NCBI RefSeq assembly: GCF_963082655.1
Contig: NC_081555.1
Coordinates: 30,675,266-30,739,265 of the forward strand
Reading direction: 5' to 3'
Source of the DNA: Stomoxys calcitrans
Taxonomy: Eukaryota; Arthropoda; Insecta; Diptera; Muscidae
Length of the DNA: 64,000 bases
The notes beneath the pieces are model-generated. The model was not told the DNA's origin. It saw only the letters and a list, made by a program, of their open reading frames with translations, and made no database searches. Position numbers and translations under genes: made by a program. Shown here piece after piece: positions 32,940 to 43,034 of this stretch (the stretch's first letter is position 1; each line of letters opens with the position of its first letter).

Positions 32940-34135
32940 CACGGTCTATATGGCAGCTATATCCAAATCTGAACCGATCTGGGCCAAATTGACGAAGGAT
33001 GTCGAAGGGCCTAAGACAACTCACTGCCCAAATTTCAGCAAAATTGGATAATAAATGTGGCTTTTTTGGGCCTAAGACCCTAAATCGAAGGATCGGTCTA
33101 TATGGCAGCTATATCCAAATCTGATCCGATCAGGGCCAAATTGCAGAAATATGTCGAAGGGCTTAACACATTCACTGTCCCAAATTTCAGCAAAATCGAA
33201 TAATAAAAGTGGCTTTTATGGACCCAAAACCTTAAATCGAGGGATCGGCCTATATGGCAGCTTTATCCAAATCTGATCCGATCAGGGCCAAATTCCAGAA
33301 AGATGACGAAGGGCCTAACACAACGAACTGTCCCAATATTCAGCAAAATCGGATAAAAAAAGTGGCTTTTATGGGCCTAAGACGCTAAATCGGGGGATCG
33401 GTCTATATGGCAGCTATATCCAAATCTGAATCGATCTAAGCTAAATTGAAGAAGGATGTCGAAGGGCCTAAGACAACTCACTGTCCCAAATTTCAGCAAA
33501 ATCGGATAATAAATGTGGCTTTTATGGGCCTAAGACCCTAATTCGGGGCATCGGTCTATATGGCAGCTATATCCAAATCTGAACCGATCTGGGCCAAATT
33601 AAAGAAGGAAGTCAAAGGGCCTAAGACAACTCCCTGTCCCAAATTTCAGCAAAATCGGAAAATAAATGTGACTTTACTGGGCCTAAGACCCTAAATCGAA
33701 GGATCGGTCTATATGGCAGCTATATCCAAATCTGAACCGATCTGGGCAAAATTGACGGAGGATGTCGAAGGTCCTAAGACAACTCACTGTCCCAAAATTC
33801 AGCAAAATCGGATAATAAATGTGGCTTTTATAGGCCTAATTCCCTAAATCCGCCGATCGGTCTATATCAAGATATAGTCCGATACAACCCATCATCGAAC
33901 TTAACCTGCTTATGGACCAAAAAAGAATCTGTGCACAGTTTCAGCTCAATATCTCCATTTTTAAGGACTATAGCGTGATTTAAACAGACAGACGGACGGA
34001 CATGTCTAGATCGTCTTAGATTTTTACGCTGATCAAGAATATATATTCTTAATAGGGTCGGAAATGTATATTTCGATGTGTTGCAAACGGAATGACAAAA
34101 TGAATATGCCCCCATCCTTCGGTGGTGGGTGTAAA
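32940..34135 (-). mobile_element. DINE-like element with six 152-153 bp central repeats
   Basis: The minus-strand head lies at the right: complement of 34075-34130 gives ACCCACCACCGAAGGATGGG and the TTTGTCATTCCGTTTGCAA block, and 33990-34010 is the GTCCGTCCGTCTGTCTG stretch. The central repeats, best seen on the plus strand, contain GGCAGCTATATCCAAATCTG at 32952, 33104, 33256, 33409, 33562 and 33715, a strikingly even spacing. The tail hairpin was not found. Non-coding. Confidence 0.75.
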
Positions 34136-34439
34136 AACACACACAGCATACTTCTCTCAATCTTCTCTCCTGGGAAAGCTAGTACTGATGATCCTATCCT
34201 GAATCGTTATTGGTGAAAGGTCATCTATCAGGGAACGTCAATGTACCCTCTGCATCCATAATGCCTGGGTATAGAACTGTGACCATTTTCATACTCCTAA
34301 ATGCCCAAAAGGTATTTACACGGTTAATTGGGTAAATACCCGGGTATTTACCCATTTATACCCAAAAGCCGATTATTTATTAATTTTCAGATATCTTGGG
34401 TATAAAACATTTACTTAACAATTTTTGATGATTTGGTAT
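34136..34439. other. Spacer, no gene recognised
   Basis: About 300 bases. A small local repeat, GGGTAAATACCCGGGTATTT near 34330-34350, forms a short palindrome. No gene seen. Confidence 0.4.
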
Positions 34440-34750
34440 TCTTTGCATATAAACCTGAACTTCTGATCTCATAAAATCGGATTTAAGTTATATACAGCCG
34501 TTATATAGACCGATTTCCAGACTGAAAGTCTTGAGGCAATAGATTGGTAATTTTTCATTCAATTTCGATGAAATTTGGCACAGTTAGTTGTGATAAACCC
34601 CTACCCATTTCTGTGTGTGTGGTTCAGATCAGACTATATTTGGATATAGCTGCTCTATAGACCGACCGACCGATCTCCCGATATAGGGTATTGAGGCCAT
34701 AAAAGGAATATTTTTCATCCGATTTTGATGAAATTTGAAACAGCGCGATT
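34440..34750. repeat. Diverged DINE-like body fragment
   Basis: Two loosely related units with ATATAGACCGATTTCC, GATGAAATTTGGCACAG and ACCGATCTCCCGATATAG. The ends are not visible. Confidence 0.5.
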
Positions 34751-34764
34751 TAGCACTCCTCTAA

Positions 34765-35060
34765 ACCTTTTTGTATCAAGCGGAGATCCGTGCAATCAAG
34801 GAAGTGGTGGAATATAATGTCATAACGACGATTGGCATAAATATCTCCCCAGACAGCCAGGCAGCCATAAAATCCCTGGAGAACGTAAATCTGAACCCAA
34901 AAACCGCCCGTGACTGTCTCAGATCTCTCAACGAGATGGCTGAACAGTTCAAAATTCACCTACTCTGGGTGTCGGGCCCCAGAAATATCCCAGGGAACTG
35001 TAAAGCGGAAGAGACCAGGTTAGATAGATCTGAGACATGTTGTATATCAAAGAATACTTG
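34765..35060 (+). pseudogene. LINE-B RNase H fragment
   Basis: The frame 34771-35094 reads YQAEIRAIKEVVEYNVITTI, then SPDSQAAIKSLENV and IHLLWVSGPRNIPGNCKAEE. It aligns with the 12.3-13.5 kb LINE-B copy and keeps the Glu and Asp of RNase H motifs 2 and 3, but the W-PGH motif has lost its His (SGPRN). Confidence 0.65.
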
Positions 35061-35524
35061 GCCACAATGTCCATCGTTATCACGGGAAGCTTAGATGAAA
35101 GCTACCTAGCGCGTCCACAGGTTGCGGATGGTGGAAAGCTCCATTTTTATGCGGAATAGCTGCAAATGCGCCGCGGGCAGTCAGCGATTTTCGAGAGGAG
35201 AGTCTCAGTGAGGAGTCAGGTGGCACTGGCCCCCTCCAAAATGAAAGCACTCCTTGTTCTTGAGAAAAAGGAAATGGAAAGACGTGAGTGTGAGCGAACT
35301 GAGATGTACAGGAATCAGAATGAAGTCCGGAAATTCTACTAAAGAATTAAACATCAAACCGATGGCTTTGGTGCAGGCACATTCTCCTGCAGAGACAAAG
35401 AAGGAAATCTGGTAACTGACACAGATAGCAGAATAAGGAAAGAACATTTTACCCAACTGCTAGTGTCCGATTTTGGCGGCGAAGAGGATACCGCGGAACG
35501 GTATCAAGTCAAGGTCAAGTAGCG

Positions 35525-35980
35525 GTGACCCGACTACAAAACAACAAGGCAGCAGGAGCAGACGGGTTACCCGCTGAACTATTTAAGACCGGAGCCGACA
35601 CGCTGATAAGGCGTATGCATCAGCTTATCTGCGCAATCTGGCTAGAAGAACGCACACCCGATGATTGGAACCTCAGCATACTATGTCCAGTACACAAGAA
35701 AGGAAACAAGACGGAATGTGCCAACTACAAAGGAATAAGTCTCCTCCTCATCGCATACAAGATACTCTCGAGCGCACTGAGTGAAAGATTAAAACCTAAA
35801 GTCAATGAGATAATTGAGCCCTATCAATGCGGTTTTAGACCTGGCAAATCCACCGTAGACCAGATATTCACACTGCGCCAAATCCTGGAAAAGACCCGAG
35901 AAGGACAAATCAGCACCTACCACCTCTTTGTTGACTACAAAGCCGCCTTTGATACTCCTTTACGTTCAAAGGTAATTTAA
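35525..35980 (+). pseudogene. RTE reverse transcriptase, N-terminal half
   Basis: A 151-residue frame with NNKAAGADGLPAELFK (6-21), CPVHKKGNKTECANYKGISL (54-73), CGFRPGKST (102-110) and motif A HLFVDYKAAFDT (catalytic D137). These are RTE-type forms of the RT motifs. A stop follows shortly after motif A. Confidence 0.8.
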
Positions 35981-36099
35981 GCCATGTTTGAGTTTGGTAT
36001 CCCTGCAAAATTAATAAGACTCTGCAGGATGAGGAACGCGTATCAGTTCCTCAGTAGGAATAGGAAAGAATCTCTCCGAACCATTTAATACCAAACGAG

Positions 36100-36955
36100 G
36101 TTTCAGACAAGGAAACAGCCTATCGTGTGATCTCTTTAATATCCTGCTAGAGAAGACTATACGAGATGCAGATGTGAATAGATATGGCACACTAATCTCA
36201 AGAGAACACATGCTACTCGTCTATGCAGACGTCATCGATATCATAGGTCGATCACCGAAAGTATTGTAGTAACTGCAGCCTTTGACAGAATCGATAGACA
36301 GTTAGTGATAATGGATCTGGCAGTAAATGGAGATAAGACGAAATGGATGATTTCAACTCCCAAAAATCCTTGCACAACCGAGCAAATAAAGAAAATGGAG
36401 AAAGTTGGGAACCACAACTTTGGGACAGTCAGTAACTTTATCTACGTCGGCACCGCCGTAACCGAAACGTATGATACCAGTTTTGAGATTAAGCGAAGAA
36501 TAATACTGGCACACAGATGCTACTTTGGACTAAGTGAGTAGTTTAGAAACAAGGCCACCTCTCGACAGACGAAGACTACACTTTACAAGACACTGATACT
36601 ACCTGTGCTGTTATATGGTTCTGAAGCATGGGTACTTGTGAAAGCAGATGAGGCAGTACTTGGAGTATTTGGGAGAAAGATTCTTCGTAAAATATATGGA
36701 TCAGTTTGCGTTAATGGAGAATATAGGCGACGTAGGAACCACGAGCTGTATGACGACGATAGCATAGTTACACGCATCAAAATACCACGGCTGCATTGGC
36801 TACGTCATGTTGTCAGAATGGATGAAGAAGCTCCAGCAAAGAAGTCTTTTGAAGGCAAACACGGTGGTACACTCAAGCCGGGAAGACCAAAAGCCCGATG
36901 GAAAAATCAAGTTGTGGGAGACCCTCGAAACTTTGTGTTAGAGATTTTAGAATGA
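36100..36955 (+). pseudogene. RTE reverse transcriptase C-terminal half, catalytic site lost
   Basis: Frames show RGFRQGN-like sequence (about 36100), then motif C as YADV (36222-36233) in place of YADD, then LAVNGDKTKWMISTPK (36313-36360). The last frame, 36605-36955, has LLYGSEAWVLVKADE, IPRLHWLRHVVRMDEEAP and KPGRPKARW, the characteristic RTE C terminus. At least two frame changes lie between these pieces. Confidence 0.75.
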
Positions 36956-37050
36956 GCGCAGAAGATCGAGGCGCTTGGAACGCAATTCTACGTTCGACTA
37001 GTGGAACATATGTTCTGTCATAGCCAATTAAAGTAAGTAAGTAAGTACTT

Positions 37051-38184
37051 GGTCACAATACAGCATTTAACTCAGTCACTGTGCACTATTACAGCACAGT
37101 GATTTTTTTAGTTTGAACGACACCCATGCTGGTCTGGATGACGATATACTTCCACATTGTTATATACCCCCTTAATATCCAAAACGGGGATCGATGTGAA
37201 CTTTTTCCATTGGAGAGAGGTTTGGGCACTTCGAATTGTTTCGGGGAGAGACATGCGATTTTTGTTTTGTGCCCCACTTAAGACAAAGTTAATGTCAAAT
37301 CATAAAAAGGTATGTTTCTAAAGATTTCCCAATAAAAACTAAATACCTTATATTCAGAGTGAGCTCCAAATGAAATTTTTCAACAAACCATAATCCCTTG
37401 CTTAAATATTCCAAAACATAAGTCAAGGGTATGTGAGTTGTTATTTTTGCAAAAAAACCCTTTAATTTCCTGTCGCTTTTGTATAAACTAACAATAAATA
37501 CCAAACGAGTAGGTGTGCGAGTGCGTTTAGATGTCCCAGGCAATCTCATTATCGAATTATAGCCACCGCTGAGACCATGAAAATTCACTTACCACCAATG
37601 TTGTTATTATTGTTGAAGTTGTTGTTGTTCAGTTGCTGTTGTCCAGTTGCTGTCGAAATCACATCCAGTGTCAATTGAATGTTTGCCTACACAATCCACC
37701 CAAACTTTTTCGTTACTGCCACTATTTGGTGTGTGTGTGTGTATATACCCAGCATTTAACATTTCATACATATATGCATACAAAAATACTTGCGTAGATA
37801 TATACCAGCTCAATACATGCGCATAGTTTTTAATTATTTTATTAATAAACATTTGCTTGGTTTTGTAGATTAAAAGTCCTTTGCACACAAATGAAAAACC
37901 GATAAAATTTTAATTTCATTTTGTGCCACACTTTACACATCATTATAAACGAGATGGAGACAACACAAACACAATGAGCCACAATCATTTACGCACAAAC
38001 ACACTCACACACACACACGCACTGAAACTTAAACATTTGCCAGATGATGATGCAAACAGGAAAATAGGAATATGTATATGCTTGTTCTCCTTGTATACAA
38101 TCATTGTTTATATGTAGTTGAGTATAAACACACATGCTAGTATAACAAAACACTAGTGGGCAAAAAAAGAGAAAACATAATGCG
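37051..38184. other. Spacer with microsatellites
   Basis: No supportable gene. A GT run lies near 37729-37743 and a CA run near 37998-38022. GTTGTTATTATTGTTGAAGT sits near 37599. Frames here are microsatellite or chance. Confidence 0.45.
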
Positions 38185-38880
38185 ACCAAACAGAGACCTA
38201 ACATGACGGACACAAGGACTGAAACGTCTGTTCTAGCCAGCGACAGGAAAGTGATAGACCTCTTTAAATCTAGATGGGGCCACAATATGTTGGAGTGTTC
38301 ATAAACCGCATTTTGACCATTTGTCGTTAGTTGCCCTTCGGGCCTGATCCTGAAGACATACCCCACATGTCGTTAGAGGCTTACCCACAGATTCCAGTTC
38401 CCCTGTAATTTCTAAGGTAGTTTATAGTCTCCCAAGGTTGTCTGCTGTACAATTCCCTGGGTTACCTCTGTGGCCCGGGATCCAAAACAGGTAAATTTTG
38501 AACTCTTCGGCCATCTCGCTGAGAGATCTTCGGCAGTCGGGAGCGGTTTTTGAATTCGGACATATGTTTCCCTGAGTTTTAATGGCCGCCTGGCTGTCTG
38601 AGAATATATTTAAGCCCATCGTAGTTATGACATTAAATGTTAGCCAATCCACTACTTCTTTGAGAAGTTTGCCCCTGTTCCTTAGTGGAATGTTCATGGG
38701 CAAACTTTGCAATTTACTACTTCTTAAATTGAAAGGATTTCAGCTTGAAATAGACTGCAGTGGTCGTGCAATCTTCTCTATATGACCAGTCCTAGATCTC
38801 CAGAGTACAACCAAAAGTCCAACTGGTCGTCTAGTATGGAATCATCCATGTAGTCTCTCAACCAAAGCCCCTAGAATCTA
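38185..38880 (-). mobile_element. LINE-B relic with a nested SINE tail
   Basis: On the minus strand: NVITTMGLNIFSDSQAAIKT and FKIYLFWIPGHRGNPGNCTA (frame 38422-38712), then DLKRSITFLSLARTDVSV in the C-terminal part (38185-38366). It matches the 12.2-13.5 kb copy. The W-PGHRG motif keeps its His here. A 55-base SINE piece interrupts the RNase H. Confidence 0.65.
38661..38715 (+). mobile_element. 5'-truncated SINE with 10-bp target duplication
   Basis: Only the last 55 bases of the SINE are present (TGAGAAGTTTGCCCCTGTTC ... TTCATGGGCAAACTTTGC). ACTACTTCTT flanks it on both sides (38651-38660 and 38716-38725), inside LINE-B. 5' truncation with a target duplication is the mark of target-primed reverse transcription and fixes the SINE 3' end. 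Confidence 0.82.
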
Positions 38881-39116
38881 TTGGGTTGCCCAAAAAGTAA
38901 TTGCGGATTTTTCATATAGTCGGCGTTGACAAATTTTTTCACAGCTTGTGACTCTGTAATTGCATTCTTTCTTCTGTCAGTTATCAGCTGTTACTTTTAG
39001 CTTGCTTTAGAAAAAAAGTGTAAAAAAGTATATTTGATTAAAGTTCATTCTAAGTTTTATTAAAAATGCATTTACTTTCTTTTAAAAAATCCGCAATTAC
39101 TTTTTGGGCAACCCAA
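38881..39116 (+). mobile_element. Mariner-type MITE, complete, 236 bp
   Basis: Ends are TTGGGTTGCCCAAAAAGTAA and its complement, with TA outside (38879-38880, 39117-39118). The interior matches 8835-9076. No ORF. Confidence 0.92.
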
Positions 39117-39300
39117 TATGGTGTCATCATACCCACCACCATAGGATGGGGGTATACTAATGTAGTCATTCCGTTTGTAACACCTCGAGATATTCGTTGT
39201 CAAGATTTCGACGTTTTGAGTCGATCTAGACATGTCCGTACGTCCATCTGTCGAAATCACGATAGCGATCGAACGCGTAGAGCTATATATAGCTGACTAA

Positions 39301-40198
39301 ACGAACCGGGCCCGCTCCGCTGCGCCTTCTTTAATTGTCTAATATCTTTTTAGGGTGGGGACACTTTGCCCTGAATGCGGATATCGAATCCGTGCTATTA
39401 TAGCCTATAACGCTGAACGCGTTCGAATCCTGGCGAGAACATCGTACAAAGCGGTGTTTATCGCCTCTCAACGTTGGCGACATTTGCGAGGCACACATAA
39501 AAAATGTTCCCCAAAGAGGTGTCGCACTGCGGGACCCGTTCGGACTCGGCTATAGAAAAAGGTCCCTTATCGTTGAGTTCAAACTTGAATCGGAAACCAC
39601 TTATGATGTATGAGAATTTGCTCCTTCTCGGTTTCTGGTGGTAATGTTCCCATTAGGGGAGGGATGGCACCTCAGACATTTCGTCTCAAATATGGATATC
39701 AAATACGTGCTGCACTTCCAAATCCCTATAATTTGAGCCCCATATTGCCATGGCCGGTAAATATGAACCTTTTGGAGGGTGTTTTGGGGCTGGGGCGGTC
39801 ACCGGCACTTTGCACTAAAAATAGATATCAAATTCGTTCTTTATTCCCAACGGAAATGAAGTTCAGTTTAGGGGGTGTTTTTGGGTGTACCCCAAAACGC
39901 TTGGCTCCAAAATTGGATATCAAATTCGTTTTCTACTCTCAAATACCTTTCGTTTGAGTCCCATACTCTCATAATGGGTCAAAAAAACCAATTTCAATTC
40001 ACTTTTATTTTTGGGTAGTATTTTTGGGGTAAGGGGGAGAGTCCGCCCCCCCTCCCGTTATCAAAAAATTATATAGCCTATGTTTCCTTCCAGACCAACC
40101 TACACAATCTGTGTAAATTTCAAGGTAATCGATTTAGCTGTTTTTGAGTCTATACGGAACAAACAAACAACCCGACAAACAAACACAAATTGAATTTT
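39301..40198 (+). mobile_element. Unclassified transposon inserted in the DINE-like element
   Basis: It begins GGGCCCGCTCCGCTGCGCC and ends with TTTTTGAGTCTATACGGAAC, a run of ACAAACAAACAA words and TTGAATTTTATATTTAAG. Inside, GGATATCAAATTCGT recurs (about 39380, 39692, 39825, 39917). Similar ends are widespread in insect genomes, some on LINE 3' ends; I cannot assign a class. A SINE is nested in it. Confidence 0.5.
39402..39651 (+). mobile_element. SINE copy, A box lost
   Basis: GCCTATAACGCTGAACGCG and TTCGAATCCTGGCGAGAACA keep the B box; the core CCCGTTCGGACTCGGCTATA and tail GGTAATGTTCC follow. The first 30 bases with the A box are missing or unrecognisable. Confidence 0.7.
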
Positions 40199-41399
40199 AT
40201 ATTTAAGATATATCTCCCATGTAAACCGATCTCTGTATTTGAAATCTTGAGCTCTTACAAGCCGCAATTTTTGTTCTACCAACAACTGTAAAAAGTACGG
40301 TCCAAAACGGTTTTTAACCTGATATAGCCCCATTTTATAAACCGATCTTCTGATATGATTTTTGGGCCCCTGGAAGCCGAAACTTTTATCCGAGTCGGCT
40401 GAAATTTTGCAAGCAGTGTTCTGTTAGGACTTCCAACAACTGTGCCATATAAACCGATCTCCCGATTTTACTTCTTGAGCCCTTACAAGCCGTAATTTTT
40501 GTACGAATTGGCTGAAATTTTGCATGCGGTGTTTTGTTACGACTTCCAGCAGCTGTACTTAGTACGATCCAAATCGGTCTACAACCTGATATAGCTCCTA
40601 TATAAACCGATCTCCCGATTTGACTTCTTGAGCTCTTACAAACCGCAATTTTTGTTCGATTTATCTGAAACTTTGCAAGTGATGTTCCGTTACGGCTTTC
40701 AACAACTGTGCTAAGTACGGTCCGAATCGGTCTATAACCTGATATAGCAGCCATATAAACCGATCTCCCGATTTGACTTCTTGAGACCTTACAAGGCGTA
40801 GTTTTCGTCCAATTTAGCTGAAATTTTGTACGTGTAGTTCCTTTTAACAACTGTGTCAGGTACAGTCCACATCGGTCTATAACCTGCTATAGCTCACATA
40901 TAAGCCGATCTCCTGATATTACTTTTTGGGCCCCTGGAAGCCGCAATTTTTATCCGATTTGGCTGAAATTTTGCATGCGGTGTTCTGTTACGACTTCCAA
41001 TAACTGTACTTAGTATGGTCCAAATCAACCTACAACCTGATATAGCTCCCATATTAACCGATCTCCCGATTTGACATCTTGAGCCCATAAAAGCCGCAAT
41101 TTTTGTCCGATTTGGCGGAAATTTTACACATAGTGTTTCGTTATGATTTCCAACCGCTATGCCAAATACGGTCCAAATTAGTCTATAACCTGATATAGCT
41201 CCCATGTAAACCGATCTCTCGATCACCCTTGTTCGGTTCCTAGAAGCTCTAATTTTTACTGGTTTTAAAGAAGTTTGGTATGTGGTATAAAATTTTGCAA
41301 TTCAACCAAATTTATTTTGTATAAATTTTTTGCAGAATCCATGGTGGTGGGTCCCCAAGACTCGGCTCGGCCTAACTTAGTACGCTTTTACTTGTTCTT

Positions 41400-41835
41400 C
41401 TTCAGCATTTTTGCAGGGAGATCTGTTTCTCTTTCCGGCTTCCGTAGAAGTGGTTGCAATGTCAGTTCTATCACTTCCAACATCTTGCATTTTCGCCCGA
41501 TTGCGCTGCCGGTTCATACTCCTCTGTTTCCTTCGTCGTGTCCTGCATCGCTTTTCCGGGCTGCTGGTGAGCCCTCGCTCACCTCTGTCGTCATCCCGCT
41601 GCCCTTATCTCTCTATTTGGCTGCAAAGACTGTTTCATTGACACTGTCGCTATTTGAATCCGAGTCGGAAACACCAACTTAACTTAAAAGCTGAGGACGA
41701 ACTGTGCATCCCTCTGGTTTATCCGTCTCTTCTTCGTTTATTTGTTAGTCTGACGACCATAAGCGTAGAAAGGCCTCTGGGTGTGGGGCAAAGCACCCGC
41801 CAGAAAAGTTTTAGTCCCCTAGAATTTTAAAAATT
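41400..41835 (-). mobile_element. LINE-A 5'/ORF1 fragment
   Basis: It matches, in reverse, the segment at 44970-45420 (CTGTGCATCCCTCTGGTTTA, TCCGTCTCTTCTTCGTTTAT, GACTGTTTCATTGACACTGT). No RT is attached. It starts just after the DINE-like tail. Confidence 0.6.
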
Positions 41836-41843
41836 AATTTTTT

Positions 41844-42150
41844 GAGGCCACCATAGCGCAGAGGTTAGAATGTCCGCCTATGACGCTGAAAGGCTGGAAT
41901 CGAATCCTGGCAGGAACATCCGAAAATTTGTCAGCGGTGGTTTTCCCCTCCTAATGCTGGCGACATTTGTAAGGTACTTTGCCATGTAAAAACTTCTCCC
42001 CAAAGAGGTGTCGCTCTACGGTACGCCGTTCGGACTCGGCTATAAAAAGGAGGCCCCTTATCATTAAGCTTAAAACTTGAATCGGACTGCACACATTGAT
42101 TTGTGAGAAGTTTGCCCCAGTTTCTTAATGTTCAAGGGCAAATTTGTATT
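41844..42150 (+). mobile_element. SINE copy, nearly full length
   Basis: The A box stretch ATAGCGCAGAGGTTAG and the B-box position ATCGAATCC are present, then ACGCCGTTCGGACTCGGCTA, TAAAAAGGAGG and the tail TTCAAGGGCAAATTTGT. A target duplication is not clear. Confidence 0.8.
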
Positions 42151-42160
42151 TTGTACATTG

Positions 42161-42357
42161 GGAGGCCACCGTAGCGCATGTCCGCCTATGACACTGAACG
42201 CCTGGGTTCAAATCCTGGCGAGACCATCAGAAAAAAATTTTCAGCGGTGATTTTCTTCTCCTACTCCAATTTATGAAATACTATGCCACGTAAAACTTCT
42301 CTCCAAAGAGGTGTCGCACTGCGGCACGCCGTTCGGACTCGGCTATAACAAGGAGCC
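42161..42357 (+). mobile_element. SINE copy, 3' truncated, adjacent to the previous one
   Basis: GGAGGCCACCGTAGCGCATG lacks nine bases within the A box compared with other copies. The B box GGTTCAAATCC follows. It ends soon after CGGACTCGGCTATAACAAGG. Ten bases separate it from the preceding SINE. Confidence 0.75.
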
Positions 42358-42937
42358 AGCCCCCAGAAAGCTGGGCTGGCATTGCTAATGCTGGCGACTA
42401 GTTGTGCGCTTGAAGCATTACTCTCTAGACTACAGGTGCCAAGGCACCCACACACACCTATAGGAGGGGAGGACAACATACTTCGGTCTGATGACACCTC
42501 CGCAGCTGTTTGGTCTTTGGAGTTCATTTAGAGCCTACTCCAATTCCGAGATATGGATATTTTTCTGTGAGGAGTGAAATGAAAACACCTCCACTCCACT
42601 CAACAGCTACTATATAATCGGTAAGTTATAATCATCAGCTTGTTTTCCACTCCGTGTCCTATTGTAATGGACACGAGGAATGCGTCTGCTGTTCAAGCCA
42701 ACCACAGCAAAACGATTACCTGGGATAGAACATCGGTCATGGCATCAAGGATAACACAGTGTCCGCAGCCGCCACCTTTAAGTAATGCGAGTGCAGTATC
42801 GAGGAAGCATTACCCTAGGAGAGACAAGGAGCCTGGTATACGACAAGATGGGACATACATCGTTGGATGCGTAATGCATTCTCCCATCTTAGGCCCAACA
42901 TAAAGACTTTCGGTATATAGCACCTTTTTTTAGTATT
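42358..42937. other. Mixed LINE scraps and spacer
   Basis: TCAAGGATAACACAGTGTCC (about 42749) matches the LINE-B copy at 13216. The rest (AATGCTGGCGACTAGTTG, CTTGAAGCATTACTCTC) is not recognised. Confidence 0.35.
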
Positions 42938-43034
42938 TAGAGCCCACAACAAGTCGATTGCTGGCTTAGGTGTATGTCCATAATGCCATGGGGCGGATTT
43001 ACATCCGCACCCTCTTTTCAAACTAACCTAACCT
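42938..43034 (+). mobile_element. LINE-A 3' terminal fragment
   Basis: About 97 bases matching the LINE-A 3' end: GGCTTAGGTGTATGTCCATA, CACCCTCTTTTCAAACTAAC and CTAACCT. It shows the family terminus in plus orientation. Confidence 0.75.

Larger units (their letters stand above)
35150..37050 (+). mobile_element. RTE-clade LINE relic
   Basis: It carries the linker before RT (about 35200-35520), the RT palm, a broken middle and the RTE C terminus, ending in an AGTAAGTAAGTAAGT tail at about 37032-37046. RTE elements have a single main ORF, no RNase H and a short simple-repeat 3' end, all consistent. The endonuclease is missing, so it is 5' truncated. A related minus-strand copy lies at 60560-61440. 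Confidence 0.82.
39130..41396 (+). mobile_element. DINE-like element split by a 0.9-kb insertion
   Basis: The head 39130-39300 starts TACCCACCACCATAGGATGG and has GTCCGTACGTCCATCTGTC. The body 40199-41330 has seven or so units of about 150-160 bp with CCTGATATAGCTCCCAT and ACCGATCTCCCGATTTGAC. The tail 41341-41396 has ATGGTGGTGGGT, then CTCGGCTCGGCCTAACTTAG and CGCTTTTACTTG. ACCCACCACCAT (39131-39142) and ATGGTGGTGGGT (41341-41352) are exact complements, so head and tail probably belong to one element. Confidence 0.7.
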
